Assembly (NCBI GenBank): GCA_018649725.1
Contig: JABIHH010000063.1
Location: 62,001-126,000, forward strand
Direction of reading: 5' to 3'
Length of the DNA: 64,000 nt
From: Rhodospirillaceae bacterium
GTDB taxonomy: Bacteria > Pseudomonadota > Alphaproteobacteria > Rhodospirillales > UBA2165
Shown in pieces: positions 1-8,451 of this stretch. Positions within the stretch are counted from its first letter, which is position 1; every line of letters begins with the position of its first letter. The position numbers and the translations under genes are program-made. The notes below the pieces were generated by a model. The model was not told where the DNA came from. It was given only the letters and a program-made list of their open reading frames with translations, and made no database searches.

Positions 1-1
1 G

Positions 2-823
2 CCAGAGACAATTGCCAAAGTGCATTATTCCGGCACTCAGCCGAGCGAAATGGTCGGTATTGTGACGACGCAGGTCACCATGTCGATCAATCAGGATGCC
101 CTTGCTGTCGTTATTCCCCAGCTGGGCGCCCGCCCTCCGATCATTGTCGATGATGCGCCCTGGCATCACGCCAGCGGCGGCAATCTTATTTTCAATGCCG
201 CTTTACGAAACGGCGGTACACTTTATATCGATCGCTTTGGGCCAGAAAACCAAAATGAAAACCAAAATGTAAATCAAAAGGGTGATGAGGGTGCAGCGCT
301 TGAGACGCCGTCTCCTTCCATTCATTTTACCGAAGCCATGCCGTTTTATGGATTGGTCAGCCGATTGGAAGAAAATATCCTGCTCAGAAAGGCCTTTTTC
401 CGTAATCTCGACCTCATTTGGATTGTGAATGGGACCATCAGCCATGAAATTAAGGGCCGTCTCCAAGCTCTGGCCCGCGAACAGACTGGCTTTGAAATTC
501 CGATCCTTGCCAGTTTCAGCGGTGTCGGCACAGCCGCCATCAATACCGCCCTCTACTTTGAAAGCGATTCTGACGCAAATATCGGTCTACCGGTTCCGGG
601 AACCTTTATTAAGCTGGTTAGAATTGGCGCTGAACAAGACGATAATTGGGGAATAATGGTCAATACGCCCGGCCTCAATCCGGCGATTTGGCAAAACGGC
701 GGGCCGATTAAAGCCGAAACTGATGAAGACGGCTATTTCACCGTCTATGAGACCGTGCGCCTGATCGATCCAATGCGGCCCTTCAAGGGCATTGAGCGCC
801 AAAGCCGCGTTACTGAAGCGTAA
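2..823 (+). pseudogene. Decayed acyl-CoA (feruloyl-CoA-type) synthetase, 5'-truncated by window edge
   Basis: The frame is open from base 2, so the gene begins outside the window. The visible part, about 273 residues, matches the middle of adenylate-forming enzymes of the feruloyl-CoA synthase kind. APWHHASGGN and RNGGTLYIDR correspond to the family's PWxHTFGGN and NGGTLYID blocks, and NIGLPVPGTFIKL and EDGYFTVYETVRLIDP match later blocks. Two catalytic motifs are lost. The phosphate-binding SGSTGxPKG reads SGTQPSEMVG with no lysine, and GWGSTET reads FSGVGTA with no glutamate. A low-complexity NENQNVNQ insert interrupts the protein. The frame stops with TAA after SRVTEA, where relatives continue with RVAEDFKL and the C-terminal lid domain; another frame then reads RNDLDLGSS, which hints at a frameshift. 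I infer a non-functional remnant. A diverged, shorter relative without ligase activity is the alternative. Confidence 0.6.
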
Positions 824-839
824 CGACTTAGATTTAGGC

Positions 840-1553
840 TCAAGCGTTCAAAAAATCCATCGCCGCGTTCAATTGGCTCATACGCTGATGATTGCCATAA
901 TTGCTATCTGGATGATGAATGGTGGCCAGCATTCTGAACCGCGATCGGACCGCGCTGCGATCGGGCATTTCGGAGGGTGCAAACCCCAAAACATGGAGCG
1001 CATCAGCCCTGGAGGTCACGCCGCCGTTTAAAGGCGCAAATAACAGGACCGAAACGATTGCCTGGAGGCGCTCCATCTCCGCTTTCATTTCACCGTTCAT
1101 CTTGGCATTGTCTTTGGCTGTGTCGGTAGCTGCGGCTTTTTGCTCTGCCTCAGCCTTTAGGGTCGCTTGGGCGGCTTTTTCTACTTTTTCGGTCTCAGGG
1201 TTGTGAATTTTGACCGAATGCTGCCCATCATCCAAAATAAGCGCCAAATTCAGCGCTCGTCTCACAATCGAAACGTCATAGCCGGGCGATAATCTGGCCT
1301 GCAAACGGGGCTTGCGCCGCCATGGACGTCCCTCTGACGGACCGGATTTTAAGACAGTTTCTTCGCGGTCTCCGGGGGGTGGGCCACCCGGATCGGGAAA
1401 GGTTTTGATGACATCCTCCGGGATGACCAAAAGGACCGAACGCGCTAGGTCAGCAACATTGACCGATCGCCTTTCAGCCAGCTTGGTAACCATATCTCTA
1501 AACACCGATGAGCAAGGAATTGTATAAGACTGTTTACGTGCTTTGGTTGTCAT
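840..1553 (-). CDS. J-domain-containing protein with C-terminal J domain
   Basis: The 237-residue protein ends in a J-like domain. The HPD motif that stimulates Hsp70 (DnaK) ATPase is in IHHPDSNYG, close to the C-terminus, followed by a short helix ending MDFLNA. The middle (about residues 118-165) is an Ala/Glu/Lys-rich stretch likely to form a coiled coil. The N-terminal 60 residues, including VFRDMVTKLAERR and ARSVLLVIPED, may be a small substrate- or nucleic-acid-binding part but match nothing I can name. Proteins with a C-terminal J domain are usually specialised co-chaperones. The start has only a weak purine-rich ribosome site. The gene ends 17 bases from the broken synthetase remnant and has about 1.2 kb of AT-rich non-coding DNA upstream. 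I am sure of the HPD motif; the cellular role is unknown. Confidence 0.75.
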   Translation of the reverse strand: MTTKARKQSYTIPCSSVFRDMVTKLAERRSVNVADLARSVLLVIPEDVIKTFPDPGGPPPGDREETVLKSGPSEGRPWRRKPRLQARLSPGYDVSIVRRALNLALILDDGQHSVKIHNPETEKVEKAAQATLKAEAEQKAAATDTAKDNAKMNGEMKAEMERLQAIVSVLLFAPLNGGVTSRADALHVLGFAPSEMPDRSAVRSRFRMLATIHHPDSNYGNHQRMSQLNAAMDFLNA

Positions 1554-2783
1554 TCTTTATTCTTTGTGCTTTCAGAACGGTTTCAACATTTATCCCTCGG
1601 GGATCCGCCTCAATCGTTTCTGATACCCCCGGGGCCCTCAGCTAAATCTAGGTGTTGGGGGTAAACCCCCAAAAAGCACAGGACCTTGGGCACTATATAT
1701 AGAGTTGCGTAACGAACTGTCAACTACCAATGTTGTTTTGTTGTTTTAGAGACATAATTTTTGCAATTTAGATCGCGAATTGCTCACATTAAACCTAAAG
1801 ATACTTGACTTAACACATTGTTATTAAATGATTATTCCTATAGACAGAATTTAACTCACGCATCACCTGAGGCCGTTGAATTTTCGGTTGGATGCCGATC
1901 AGGTTATGGAATTCTAACGCCTAGATCTTCAGATTGCTTACAGTTTGTTACATAATCAATCCAAAATAGGGTGTTTTTGACTATATATGCCTACAAATGC
2001 AGTTTTAGGGTATATAATTTTAATAGGTTAGGCTGTACTTATAATGTATTAACTAAAGTTTAACTAAATAACCCATTGTTACTAAATAATATTTTTAAGA
2101 AATAGAGAAAACTACGCGTGTGGTTGCGTGATTTTTAATAAATTGGCAATAATCGCCGACAATTTGGCGAATCTGCGAACCGACACCCGCCGCCGTACTC
2201 TTTTAAGGAGAATTTTAAATTATTGTTTCTGCTCAACTTACCCGTTCTTTTCGACCGCCATGGCAGAAATTTAATTTCATTCCTGCTTCAATCCAATTTT
2301 TCTTTCTTGGGTTTTTATCGTAGAAATTTGGAACGACAAAACATGATTTTGACACTTTTTTAGATCCCATTTTTGTCAATCGAGGCGTCCTTGCATCCGC
2401 GATCATTTTTTGAAAAATAACCGTTACAGAATCGGAGTCTAAGCCGGCAGCGCAAATTGAATGAAATTATTAAACGATGTTTCTTTCGCCATCCTTGGCA
2501 ATCCGACAAATGCAATTGTGCGCCGACCTTGCCTCGGGTTTAGCCCAAATGAGCTTATATAGTCATCATCCAAAAAGTCGACAAAACAGCTGTTTTCTTC
2601 TGACACGCGCCTAAGTTTTCCGCGCGTACAGGTTATTTTGTTTCGAAAACGAATTAAAATAGTTTATCGCCGGTTTTAGGCCTAAATTAGCGGGTATTCA
2701 GGGCTTTGGGCGGGTGTTGCTCAGCCGTTTATTGCGCCTTCTGGGCAAAGCGCAGCGCCATATATGGGGCCTTGTGCGTCTTC
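1554..2783. other. AT-rich gene-free interval
   Basis: This 1.2-kb stretch is clearly richer in A+T than its neighbours and holds no open frame of useful length on either strand. It contains a strong hairpin at 1655-1672, a perfect TATAAT hexamer at 2040-2045 without a convincing -35 box, and a Shine-Dalgarno-like AAGGAG near 2204-2209 with no good ORF behind it. I recognise no tRNA, small RNA family or mobile-element end. Confidence 0.6.
1655..1672. repeat. Perfect G/C-rich hairpin in AT-rich interval
   Basis: TTGGGGG and CCCCCAA pair perfectly around a TAAA loop. There is no T-run 3' of the hairpin on either strand, so it is not a standard terminator. It lies about 100 bases upstream of the J-domain gene start and could sit in its leader. 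Confidence 0.5.
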
Positions 2784-3476
2784 CTAAACCAAGACCGCAC
2801 AGCCTTCCGCTGACGTCATATCATTTGCCTCGAATTTGAATTCGGCGGATTTACCCGACCAGGCGGACAGTCGTTTGATCTTCGTGACGATATTATGGCT
2901 GGTTAGTTTTTTACCCTTATTTTCACCGGACCGAACACGGGTCGTTACATTTTTTAAAAACCGCACCAACCAGACCGAAATTGCCCGCTCGCTCGTGCCG
3001 GTAATTTTAGCTGTTAATTCAGTTTGAGAATGCCGCAAAACTGAAACGCCCGCCAGGCTGTTATTTTCTTTCGCTTTAGCAATAAGTTTCCTGACCGCCC
3101 GCCGGTCCGAGCCCACGGCAAAATCTGTGCCGCCTACCACTATCTGCGGCGTATAGGCCTGACCTTTCGGCAAATTACCCGCATAGATCTTTTGCCGGGC
3201 AGTAAATTCCGGTTGCGAGAAGACGTCTTTCCATTTTCCGGCGCTGCCATAAACCAACTCGTCCCAATAGTCGACATGGAACTCCAAGGCGACCACCTGG
3301 GGATTTTTTGATAACTCGCCCAAATAGGCTTCAGCCGGAGGACAGGAGTAACAGCCTTGCGAGGTAAACAGCTCAACAACGATGGGCCCGTCCTTGGCAG
3401 TTTCTGCATTTACATTGTGGGCAAGTGTCACTATCGCGCCAAAACTCAAAATAACGGCTGCAAGTGTTGATTTCAT
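2784..3476 (-). CDS. DUF1223 thioredoxin-like secreted protein
   Basis: The product belongs to the DUF1223 family, exported thioredoxin-fold proteins of unknown substrate. I chose the ATG at 3476, preceded by GGAAAGGGCG, over the longer frame starting at 3509, because a clean signal peptide then begins the protein: MKSTLAAVIL, a hydrophobic core, and cleavage after NVNA. The family core is plain: VVELFTSQGCYSCPPAE carries the CxxC pair (GCYSC), followed by the conserved FHVDYWD and QAYTPQIVVGG blocks. Length (230 residues) is normal. A periplasmic redox role is likely from the fold and the CxxC, but no reaction is established. It stands alone, facing away from the AT-rich interval. Confidence in the family is high. 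Confidence 0.9.
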   Translation of the reverse strand: MKSTLAAVILSFGAIVTLAHNVNAETAKDGPIVVELFTSQGCYSCPPAEAYLGELSKNPQVVALEFHVDYWDELVYGSAGKWKDVFSQPEFTARQKIYAGNLPKGQAYTPQIVVGGTDFAVGSDRRAVRKLIAKAKENNSLAGVSVLRHSQTELTAKITGTSERAISVWLVRFLKNVTTRVRSGENKGKKLTSHNIVTKIKRLSAWSGKSAEFKFEANDMTSAEGCAVLV

Positions 3477-3585
3477 AATACGCCCTTTCCAAAATGCACG
3501 GCTGTCCATAGGGTTCCACTGGATAACATCGTTATCGCTATAAACGCCGATTATTTAGAAATATTCCCAATAGGGGATAATGGAA

Positions 3586-3954
3586 TTAGCTTTCGCCGCC
3601 CTCATCGCGCCAACCAGCCCATTCTTTACGCAAAGATTTATAGCCGGACGGTTTGGTGCCGGCGAGTTTCATTGCTTTCATGGCCTGATCATTAGGAACG
3701 AGGGGGGTTGTCCGATGAGACGCGACATTGCCACCGGCCGACAAAGTCAACAAGATCGCCATGGCGACAGAATTATCCGGTGCTTCATAGATGGTGACCA
3801 CGTCGTACTCACCAAACATCCAATAAAAATTGACGAGTTTGCCGCCATAGGTCTCGACGACTTTTTTCACCTCCCGTTTGCGATCGGATGGCTTGTTGGA
3901 GAGAACCGCGAGAGATTCTTCAGATAATTTGGCTTCCGTCATAAAGGTGGGCAT
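3586..3954 (-). CDS. GYD domain-containing protein
   Basis: This 122-residue cytosolic protein matches the GYD family: MPTFMTEAKL at the start, the central YGGKLVNFYWMFGEYDVV with the FGEYD signature, IYEAPDNSVAM, and the SAGGNVASHRTTPL stretch. The family forms small ferredoxin-like alpha/beta folds and its function is unknown. In relatives the first 90 residues form the domain. Here about 30 more residues (KAMKLAGTKPSGYKSLRKEW) follow and have no known role. The gene is monocistronic, with DUF1223 about 110 bases downstream on the same strand. The 360-base gap upstream holds two DnaA-box sequences. Confidence 0.88.
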   Translation of the reverse strand: MPTFMTEAKLSEESLAVLSNKPSDRKREVKKVVETYGGKLVNFYWMFGEYDVVTIYEAPDNSVAMAILLTLSAGGNVASHRTTPLVPNDQAMKAMKLAGTKPSGYKSLRKEWAGWRDEGGES

Positions 3955-4110
3955 TTATTTCTCCCTCAAATTTTTTTGTAAACTCTAGTTATGGTAAATC
4001 AAACTTCAGAATTCTCCAAATTTAACCTCGATACGCGCAAAGCTTCATTGATTCGGGTTAATTCGAAGCAATATTTTAAACGCCCCGCATCGTCCTTTTA
4101 AGGCTGCAAG

Positions 4111-4181
4111 TTATCCACAACTTATTTGCCCCTGCAGCGCCCAGTAGGGCTCAAACACCCTATATTTTGAGGTTATCCACA
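4111..4181 (+). promoter_or_regulatory. Two consensus DnaA boxes
   Basis: TTATCCACA occurs at 4111-4119 and again at 4173-4181, both in the same orientation, inside the 363-bp gap between the GYD gene and the lipoprotein gene. A GANTC site (GATTC, 4050-4054) lies nearby. Perfect R-type boxes this close are unlikely to be random, but two boxes alone do not make an origin. DnaA-dependent control of the lipoprotein gene is one possibility. Apart from these sites I see no gene in 3955-4317. Confidence 0.55.
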
Positions 4182-4317
4182 GGGCACCCGCTAGATATAG
4201 AGGTTCTCCTCGGATATATTTTTCCATGAGTTCTTTTGGGAGAGAGACAAAAATATGATTTGACGGTTGGATTAGGCCCCCGACCAGCAGATCAGATTTT
4301 TGAGGAATTTTGGGCAA

Positions 4318-5235
4318 ATGTGCCTGCCGCGTCTCTCTCATCGGTCTATTTGGGCCACCTTGATATTGGTCAGCGTTTTGCTGTCCAGCTGTGCTGTTGG
4401 CCCTCAAGATGGGGCAGAGCGGGGTCGTAATTTCTGGGATTTCGCCTCGATATTTTCAACTCCGAAAGACGAGCTAACGCCGGTCGACGATCCCTCGCTC
4501 GATGAAATCCAGGATGTCGAAAAGCCAAAAGGCACCAATGCCTTACACAAAATCCCTTTAATTGGCCCGCTTTTAGCCGCTTTATTTTCAACGCCACCCG
4601 AACGTGCAAAGCCGCCCTTGCCCGGCGATGAGGAATTGGCGGTTGATGCCGACAAAAAGGCACCAACAAAAAAGTTCCGCGTGCCGTTGCATCTGGCGAG
4701 ATTGACCCAGGAACATTTGCTAAAAGATCGCCAAGCGCCCGTGCTCAAGGTTTTTCATGTTCAAAACGGTCGGCTTCATGCCTTTAGCTCATCGGTAACC
4801 ATCCGCGGCATTGCTGAAGATGCCAGTGGCATTGCGGCTTTGAAAATTAACGGCAAGCCCATCCGCCTGCGCTCCCGGGTTTTTGCCAAAAAGATCAATG
4901 TACCGATGGGAATTCATCAGGCCTTAATCGAGGCTGAAGATACCGCCGGTAATATCGCCTATTTCCAATTTAAACTGGTCCGGAAAGCCGCCCGCCAAAA
5001 TGCTGCCCGAAATCGGCCCGGCAGAGACAGCATCGACATTCGGCCGGTGGTTGAAGCAAAGCCAGCACCGCGTCTGGCCGCCATGCGGGAGCCCGGTGTC
5101 TATATGGTTTTAATGGCGGGATCGGCAGCGGCGCATATCGTCAAAATGCCGAATTTGAAAAAATGCCGGGAAGCCGTTCAGTTTTCAAACAACGCTGCCT
5201 GCACGTATCATACAGGCGCGATTAAACCCGGCTAA
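4318..5235 (+). CDS. Predicted lipoprotein, function unknown
   Basis: I chose the ATG at 4318, with GAGGA 11 bases upstream, instead of the TTG at 4300. The protein then opens with a short basic stretch and hydrophobic core ending in LLSSC, a lipobox, so it should be acylated and anchored to a membrane facing the periplasm. After a low-complexity acidic/proline linker, residues of about 130-220 (QAPVLKVFHV to NIAYFQFKLV) read like a small Ig-like or cadherin-like beta domain: VTIRGIAEDASGIAAL and EAEDTAGNIA resemble the bacterial domains that carry 'asp-x-(s/a)-gly' turns. A basic linker and a Cys-containing C-terminus follow. I do not recognise a named family, and nothing in the neighbourhood points to a pathway. 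Confidence 0.75.
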   Translation: MCLPRLSHRSIWATLILVSVLLSSCAVGPQDGAERGRNFWDFASIFSTPKDELTPVDDPSLDEIQDVEKPKGTNALHKIPLIGPLLAALFSTPPERAKPPLPGDEELAVDADKKAPTKKFRVPLHLARLTQEHLLKDRQAPVLKVFHVQNGRLHAFSSSVTIRGIAEDASGIAALKINGKPIRLRSRVFAKKINVPMGIHQALIEAEDTAGNIAYFQFKLVRKAARQNAARNRPGRDSIDIRPVVEAKPAPRLAAMREPGVYMVLMAGSAAAHIVKMPNLKKCREAVQFSNNAACTYHTGAIKPG

Positions 5236-5238
5236 CAA

Positions 5239-6423
5239 CTAAATCACATCCGCTGCTTTAAAATCCGCAATCTCTGCCCGGCTGTAGCCGAGATCAGCTA
5301 AAATCTCATCGCTATGCTCACCTAAGAGCGGCGGTGGATTGGTGAGCTTACTGGGCGTCCGGCTCATATCGATCGGCTGGCCGACCAATTCGATCTCACC
5401 GCGTTCGGTCGAGTTGATCTTTTGCGCAATGCCAAGATGCTTCACTTGTGGGTTTTCAAAAGCTTGATCGATAGAGTTAATTTCACCGCAGGGCACGCTG
5501 CGTTCGTTTAAAAACTCAACCCAATATTTTGTCGTTTGTTCCTGTGTTTTTTGTTCCAAAATTTTGTTCAGCGCATCGCGATTTTTCGAGCGATCCAACG
5601 GTTCGGCATAATCCGGATCCGAGACAAGGTCGATTAAATCAAGCGCCTCGCACATACGCTGCCAGATAACCTGACCACCACCGGCAATATTCATATGACC
5701 GTCGGAGGTCTCAAACACGCCCATTGGAATCGTGGTTGGATGGTTATTGCCAGCTTGTCCCGGCACCTCGCCATCGACCAGCCAACGCGCCGCCTGAAAA
5801 TCGAGCATAAAAGTCTGAGCTTGTAGAAGCGACGTCTGAATCCACTGCCCCTCGCCCGAAACTTCCCGCTCTAATAAGGCGATCAGGATGCCTTGCGCAC
5901 AAAAGATACCGGCCGTCAGATCGGCAATTGGAATGCCAACCCGCATCGGACCTTCGCCGGGCGCACCGGTGATCGACATCAAGCCGCCCATGCCTTGCGC
6001 AATCTGATCGAAGCCCGGGCGTTCTTTATAGGGCCCGTCCTGGCCGAAACCTGAAATACTGGCATAGACCAAGCCTGGGTTAATTTCCTTCAAACTCTCA
6101 TAATCAATACCGAGCCGGGTTTTGACATCGGGACGGAAATTCTCAACCACGACATCGGCCTTGGCAGCGAGCTTTTTGAATATCTCAACGCCTTTCTCAC
6201 TTTTCAAATTAAGGCTCAGGCTGCGCTTACCGCGATGCAAATTTTGAAAGTCGGAGCCGTCTCGGGGGCCGCCAAGTTTTCCCTTATCGGCTTTGTCCGA
6301 CATCTCAACTCTGATGACATTGGCCCCCCAATCGGCGAGCTGGCGGACGGCAGTTGGGCCGGAGCGCACCCGGGTTAAATCCAATATTGTGAAGCGTTCC
6401 AGAGCCGTGCTTGGTAAAGTCAT
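5239..6423 (-). CDS. CaiB/BaiF (family III) CoA transferase
   Basis: The 394-residue protein is a full-length family III CoA transferase, which moves CoA from one acyl-CoA to another free acid through an aspartyl-CoA thioester. Family signs are ILDLTRVRSGPTAVRQLADWGA at the start (R/GP replaces the usual AGP), GKRSLSLNLKSEKG, DVVVENFRP, the ASISGFGQDGP stretch, FDQIAQGMGG, and DLTAGIFCAQGIL, whose Asp in IADLTAG is at the expected catalytic position. Substrate cannot be told from sequence. The gene ends four bases from the end of the convergent lipoprotein gene and is followed upstream, on the same strand, by a gamma-carbonic anhydrase 18 bases away. The two probably share a transcript. Confidence 0.93.
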   Translation of the reverse strand: MTLPSTALERFTILDLTRVRSGPTAVRQLADWGANVIRVEMSDKADKGKLGGPRDGSDFQNLHRGKRSLSLNLKSEKGVEIFKKLAAKADVVVENFRPDVKTRLGIDYESLKEINPGLVYASISGFGQDGPYKERPGFDQIAQGMGGLMSITGAPGEGPMRVGIPIADLTAGIFCAQGILIALLEREVSGEGQWIQTSLLQAQTFMLDFQAARWLVDGEVPGQAGNNHPTTIPMGVFETSDGHMNIAGGGQVIWQRMCEALDLIDLVSDPDYAEPLDRSKNRDALNKILEQKTQEQTTKYWVEFLNERSVPCGEINSIDQAFENPQVKHLGIAQKINSTERGEIELVGQPIDMSRTPSKLTNPPPLLGEHSDEILADLGYSRAEIADFKAADVI

Positions 6424-6440
6424 GATGTACTCCTTAAGCT

Positions 6441-6965
6441 CTAGCTCAGCTTTCTTAACTCTCGCGCATAGTATTTGGAACGCTCGACATAGCCGTCAGA
6501 ATTCACTGCCATAGTGGCGATCTGTTCAGCATCCATCTCGCGGATGACTTTGCCGGGAGACCCCATAACCAGGGAGTTATCAGGAATTTCCTTACCCTCG
6601 GTGATCAATGAATGAGCGCCGATCAGAACATTTTTGCCAATTTTAGCACCGTTTAAGATCGTACTGCCGATACCAATTAGCGAGCCGCTGCCAATCTCAC
6701 AACCATGCAACATACACATATGGCCGACCGTCACATTGTCACCGATTGTCAAGGGATAGCCGGGATCGGTATGAAGCACACAGCCATCCTGAACATTCGA
6801 GCGATTGCCAATGGTGATCAGCTCATTATCTCCCCGGATCACGGCATTCCACCAAATATTAACTTCCAATCCAATGTGGATGTTGCCCATTAAATCCGCA
6901 CTATCGGCAATCCAATGGCTGTCGCCAGCATATTGTGGCTCGAACTCGCCCAAGGCATAGATCAT
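6441..6965 (-). CDS. Gamma-carbonic anhydrase family (hexapeptide-repeat) protein
   Basis: The 174 residues form a left-handed beta helix built from hexapeptide repeats (IGLEVN, IGNRSN, IGDNVT, IGSGSL, IGKNVL). This is the YrdA/PaaY group of gamma-carbonic anhydrases, which bind a metal between subunits of a trimer. The ligand-type histidines are visible in CVLHTD and in VGHMCMLHGC, and the arginine and Asp/Gln set in WNAVIRGD and NVQDG. Length is typical. Relatives near acyl-CoA catabolic genes, such as PaaY, may act as thioesterases or protective hydrolases, and the CoA transferase next door fits that setting. Physiological CO2 hydration is not proven for this group. Confidence 0.92.
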   Translation of the reverse strand: MIYALGEFEPQYAGDSHWIADSADLMGNIHIGLEVNIWWNAVIRGDNELITIGNRSNVQDGCVLHTDPGYPLTIGDNVTVGHMCMLHGCEIGSGSLIGIGSTILNGAKIGKNVLIGAHSLITEGKEIPDNSLVMGSPGKVIREMDAEQIATMAVNSDGYVERSKYYARELRKLS

Positions 6966-7171
6966 AAATTCTCTCCATTTAACTGATCAAATTTTTTTGG
7001 ACTGTAGCGGAGAAGCTCGGGCAAGTCCTCCCCCAAATCGATTTTATTATTCTTGGCTTTCTGCATCACCTTAAAACCGTTATAAAGAGCAAAATAGCGC
7101 AGATAAAAATTACCCGGAAATTCGGATACCACCTTAAATGACTCAATCAGAATCACCTGCTCAAGCCCCAA
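6962..7171 (-). CDS. Small hypothetical protein overlapping the carbonic anhydrase start
   Basis: An open frame of up to 69 residues ends with TGA overlapping the ATG of the carbonic anhydrase (ATGA), the arrangement of translationally coupled genes. Its 5' end overlaps the divergent MFS gene by about 34 bases if the longest start is used. A GTG at 7132 or an ATG further in (MQKAKNNKID) would avoid this, but none has a clear ribosome site. The protein is mixed aromatic and basic (FYLRYFALYNGFKVMQK) with no recognised domain. It may be real or simply the transcribed leader of the operon. Confidence 0.35.
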   Translation of the reverse strand: MGLEQVILIESFKVVSEFPGNFYLRYFALYNGFKVMQKAKNNKIDLGEDLPELLRYSPKKFDQLNGENL

Positions 7172-8445
7172 AAAGCGCGCCTAAATCATTTGCTGCGTTA
7201 CGCCACAAAGGCTTTCGCGCTTATTTTATCGGTGCGGCTATGGCGATGATGGCCGATAATATTGAGCACGTTATCAGCTATTGGGTCATTTTCGAAAAGT
7301 TTCAGTCACCTGCATTGGCGGGCTTTGCTGTTGTTGCCCACTGGGTGCCATTTCTGTTTTTCTCGATCCATGCCGGCGCTTTGGCGGATAAATTTGACCC
7401 CCGACGAGTCATTCAATGGGGCATGTTCTTTTTCATCATTGTTTCGCTCGCTTGGGGCTATTTATTCTATACCGACACATTAGAAATGTGGCACGCGATG
7501 GTGCTGCTGGTGATCCACGGATTTGCCGGTGTGCTCTGGGGGCCGGCGGCTTATATGCTGGTGCATGACATCGTCGGCGGCGAGCAATTGCAAAGCGGCG
7601 TCCGGCTTACGGCGACGTCGCGCACTCTCGGCGTATTGTTAGGTCCTGCCATTGGCGGCGCACTTCTGCTCACCTTTGGCGCGGCTTGGGGCATTATTAT
7701 TAATGCCGCAATATACCTGCCCTTTGCGTTTTGGTTATGGAAAGCACCTTATGGACATATCTATCGGGCCAAGCAGGGCGATATTGATCACAGCCAACCC
7801 CCAGCGCGGGCGATCAAAGGTTTTTCTGATATTTTTGATACCTTCCGGGATGTCGCCGGCAATCGGGTTATTATCTCTATGACTCTCCTGGTCGGCGCGG
7901 CTTCCCTACTGGTCGGCAATGCCTACCAAGCGCAAATGCCGGAATTCGCCAGCGATTTGGGGGCGACAGAAGCGACCTTCTATTATAGTGCCTTGCTGTC
8001 AGCGAGTGCGGCGGGCGCGCTCATGGCCGGTGTCGTGCTTGAGATGAAAAGCCTGATGCTGCCGCAAGCCCGCACAGCATTTATTCAAGTGATCCTGTGG
8101 TGCGGTCTGATCGCCGGCTTTGCGCTCACCACCAATTTCTATCTTGCCTTGATCTTCCTGTTTATGGCTGGATTTTTGGATCTGTCCTATAACTCAATGA
8201 CACAAACCTTGGTGCAACTTCGCGCCCCCGCTGAAATCCGAGGCCGCGTGATCGGGCTCTATAGCTCCTCCAGCCTCGGCCTCAAAACCTTCAGTGGAGT
8301 CACCGTCGGTTTTGGCGGCAGCTATATCGGCATCCACGCATCGCTCGGCTACAGTGCCTTGGCTCTCCTTATCGTGACGCTCGCGCTGTTCACCTATTCA
8401 ACGGTCAAGAAACGCCAAGAATTGGCGGAGCAACCGGCGGAATAA
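7138..8445 (+). CDS. MFS transporter (MFS_3-type exporter)
   Basis: A 435-residue major facilitator with about 12 hydrophobic segments. After a polar N-terminal tail (SESPAQAPKSAPKS), the ALRHKGFRAYFIGAAMAMM start, the cytoplasmic loop ADKFDPRRVIQWG between helices 2 and 3, and the GRVIGLYSSSSLGLK loop late in the protein are as in the MFS_3 group of drug, siderophore or small-molecule exporters. It sits in the inner membrane and would be driven by the proton gradient. Two related genes, also with the 'RHxxFR/TIYALA' type start, lie at 42.2-44.8 kb. The substrate is unknown. It is transcribed away from the carbonic anhydrase and ends seven bases from the convergent monooxygenase gene. Confidence 0.92.
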   Translation: MTQSESPAQAPKSAPKSFAALRHKGFRAYFIGAAMAMMADNIEHVISYWVIFEKFQSPALAGFAVVAHWVPFLFFSIHAGALADKFDPRRVIQWGMFFFIIVSLAWGYLFYTDTLEMWHAMVLLVIHGFAGVLWGPAAYMLVHDIVGGEQLQSGVRLTATSRTLGVLLGPAIGGALLLTFGAAWGIIINAAIYLPFAFWLWKAPYGHIYRAKQGDIDHSQPPARAIKGFSDIFDTFRDVAGNRVIISMTLLVGAASLLVGNAYQAQMPEFASDLGATEATFYYSALLSASAAGALMAGVVLEMKSLMLPQARTAFIQVILWCGLIAGFALTTNFYLALIFLFMAGFLDLSYNSMTQTLVQLRAPAEIRGRVIGLYSSSSLGLKTFSGVTVGFGGSYIGIHASLGYSALALLIVTLALFTYSTVKKRQELAEQPAE

Positions 8446-8451
8446 GGCAGA

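Noticed and set aside
823-823. Stop codon of the synthetase remnant considered as a recoded selenocysteine
   Set aside because: It is TAA, not TGA, and family members have no Cys at that place.
1655-1672. Hairpin considered as a terminator
   Set aside because: No T-run follows it on either strand; it lies upstream, not downstream, of the nearest gene.
2200-2370. AAGGAG followed by a TTG-started frame of about 45 codons
   Set aside because: The spacing from the ribosome site to the TTG is too long, the start is weak, and the peptide resembles no known small protein.
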